Origin: Methanobacterium sp.
Lineage (GTDB): Archaea > Methanobacteriota > Methanobacteria > Methanobacteriales > Methanobacteriaceae
NCBI GenBank assembly: GCA_009712615.1
Contig: WASR01000093.1
Location: forward strand, 1-5,551
Length of the DNA: 5,551 nt
Direction of reading: 5' to 3'
Shown: positions 4,864 to 5,551 of the stretch, in pieces
Layout: each line of letters starts with the position of its first letter
Position numbering within the stretch: position 1 is the first letter of the stretch
Made by a program: the position numbers and the translations under genes
The notes under the pieces: generated by a model
Seen by the model: only the letters and a program-made list of their open reading frames with translations
Database searches by the model: none
Told to the model about the DNA's origin: nothing

Positions 4864-5551
4864 TTGAACGACTTAATCATCGTGGTTACAGTTTTTTTGG
4901 CATCCCTACTACTAACACTGGGATTTAAGGAACTCATAACCAGATTCGGTGGAAATCTCTACACGAGCATAAGGGGAGGCACTCCCAGAGCAGTGGGCAT
5001 AGCTCCTTTCATAGTTCTTCTCATCTTCTTCCCAGCTCCAGGCAAATATCTAATACTCATAATAGGCTTATTTGCACTTTTAGATGATATTATTGGAAGA
5101 AAAAAAATTCAGGGAAGCAAATTAGAATTTGGACAGCTTTCAAGGGGTATTGGAATGCTGCTTGTCATGGTGGTGGGATACTTCTACCTTGGACCAGTTT
5201 CAATACTAATAGCACTCATGATCCAGCCCATGAACATAGCAGACATGCAGCCCGGAACAGCCTGTACAACAGTTATAATCATGGGAGCACTGGTATTTTT
5301 CGGAGTTTTAGCACTCGGACACTTTTACCTCCCAGTACTGTTACTAATTGCAGCATGCCTAGGATACGCACCAATGGACTACAGGGGCAAAATAATGATG
5401 GGTGAAGTTGGAAATCACAGTTTTGCAGTGGCACTTGGTGTTTCATTCGCATTTTTAGGAGGTTTAATTGGAAACTTCACACCAATAACAACTTTCATCG
5501 TAACCTTCATCCTGTTCTTGGTAACAACCATGGTGATAGCCTATCTAAGAC
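4864..5551 (+). CDS. MraY/WecA-like family 4 membrane phospho-sugar transferase (3' end missing)
   Basis: The open frame gives 229 residues and runs off the window. It belongs to the polyprenyl-phosphate N-acetylhexosamine-1-phosphate transferase family, integral membrane enzymes that load a nucleotide-activated sugar phosphate onto a lipid carrier on the cytoplasmic face. Seen in order: a first membrane helix (about 4-21); RGGTPRAVGIAPF (37-49), matching the GTPTMGG region of MraY; LLDDIIGRKKI (72-82) with the Asp-Asp pair D74/D75; NIADMQPG (124-131), the variant of the N-x-x-D catalytic loop; and APMDYRGKIMMGEVGNHS (169-186), matching the F-MGDVGS loop. About seven hydrophobic segments are present so far. 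In the last loop Glu181 stands where MraY and WecA have Asp. The TTG start at 4864 has AGGAG 8 nt upstream and gives the expected short N-terminus. In a methanogen of this type a role in pseudomurein precursor or glycan assembly is likely, but the exact sugar is not determinable. It may be the first of a cell-wall group continuing past the edge. Confidence 0.88.
   Translation, partial: MNDLIIVVTVFLASLLLTLGFKELITRFGGNLYTSIRGGTPRAVGIAPFIVLLIFFPAPGKYLILIIGLFALLDDIIGRKKIQGSKLEFGQLSRGIGMLLVMVVGYFYLGPVSILIALMIQPMNIADMQPGTACTTVIIMGALVFFGVLALGHFYLPVLLLIAACLGYAPMDYRGKIMMGEVGNHSFAVALGVSFAFLGGLIGNFTPITTFIVTFILFLVTTMVIAYLR

Overview
The window looks like a piece of chromosome from a pseudomurein-walled methanogen of the order Methanobacteriales, probably Methanobacterium or a close relative. 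The evidence is an archaeal pelota (Dom34) gene, TATA-box promoters of the TTTATATA/TTATAAAA type, Shine-Dalgarno (SD) sites resembling GGAGGTGAT, frequent ATA, AGA and AGG codons, AT-rich spacers, and a small secreted protein built from adhesin-type Ig-like domains. The assignment rests on sequence character alone; no database was searched.

Layout. (1) 2-103 is the 3' end of an unidentified + strand gene. It converges on a PNPOx-like flavoprotein gene (229-630, -), with a hairpin between them that could terminate both. (2) 631-777 is a compact divergent control region. It holds a TATA element readable on both strands, a 13-bp palindrome and repeated TGTAAA words, and separates the flavoprotein gene from an HxlR/DUF24-type regulator (778-1119, +). 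Together these look like a small redox- or electrophile-responsive regulator/enzyme pair. (3) 1375-2523 (+) encodes a secreted three-domain Ig-like protein. Its signal peptide is intact, but the expected ATG reads ACG. (4) 2647-3495 (-) encodes a receiver plus PAS protein that lacks a kinase or DNA-binding output domain. A 16-bp perfect palindrome directly abuts its TATA box. (5) 3752-4819 (+) encodes pelota, the ribosome-rescue factor. It is followed after 44 bp by a TTG-initiated MraY/WecA-type membrane phospho-sugar transferase (4864 to the window edge, +), a likely start of a cell-wall precursor gene group.

The regulator/flavoprotein pair probably works as one unit, and pelota and the transferase may be cotranscribed. 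The secreted protein and the receiver-PAS gene converge and are separated by T-tract and hairpin signals. I see no tRNA, rRNA, CRISPR array, insertion sequence or integrase. Nothing here amounts to a clearly new multi-gene system. The points most worth a second look are the ACG start, the palindrome on the receiver-PAS promoter, and the divergent HxlR/flavoprotein operator region.
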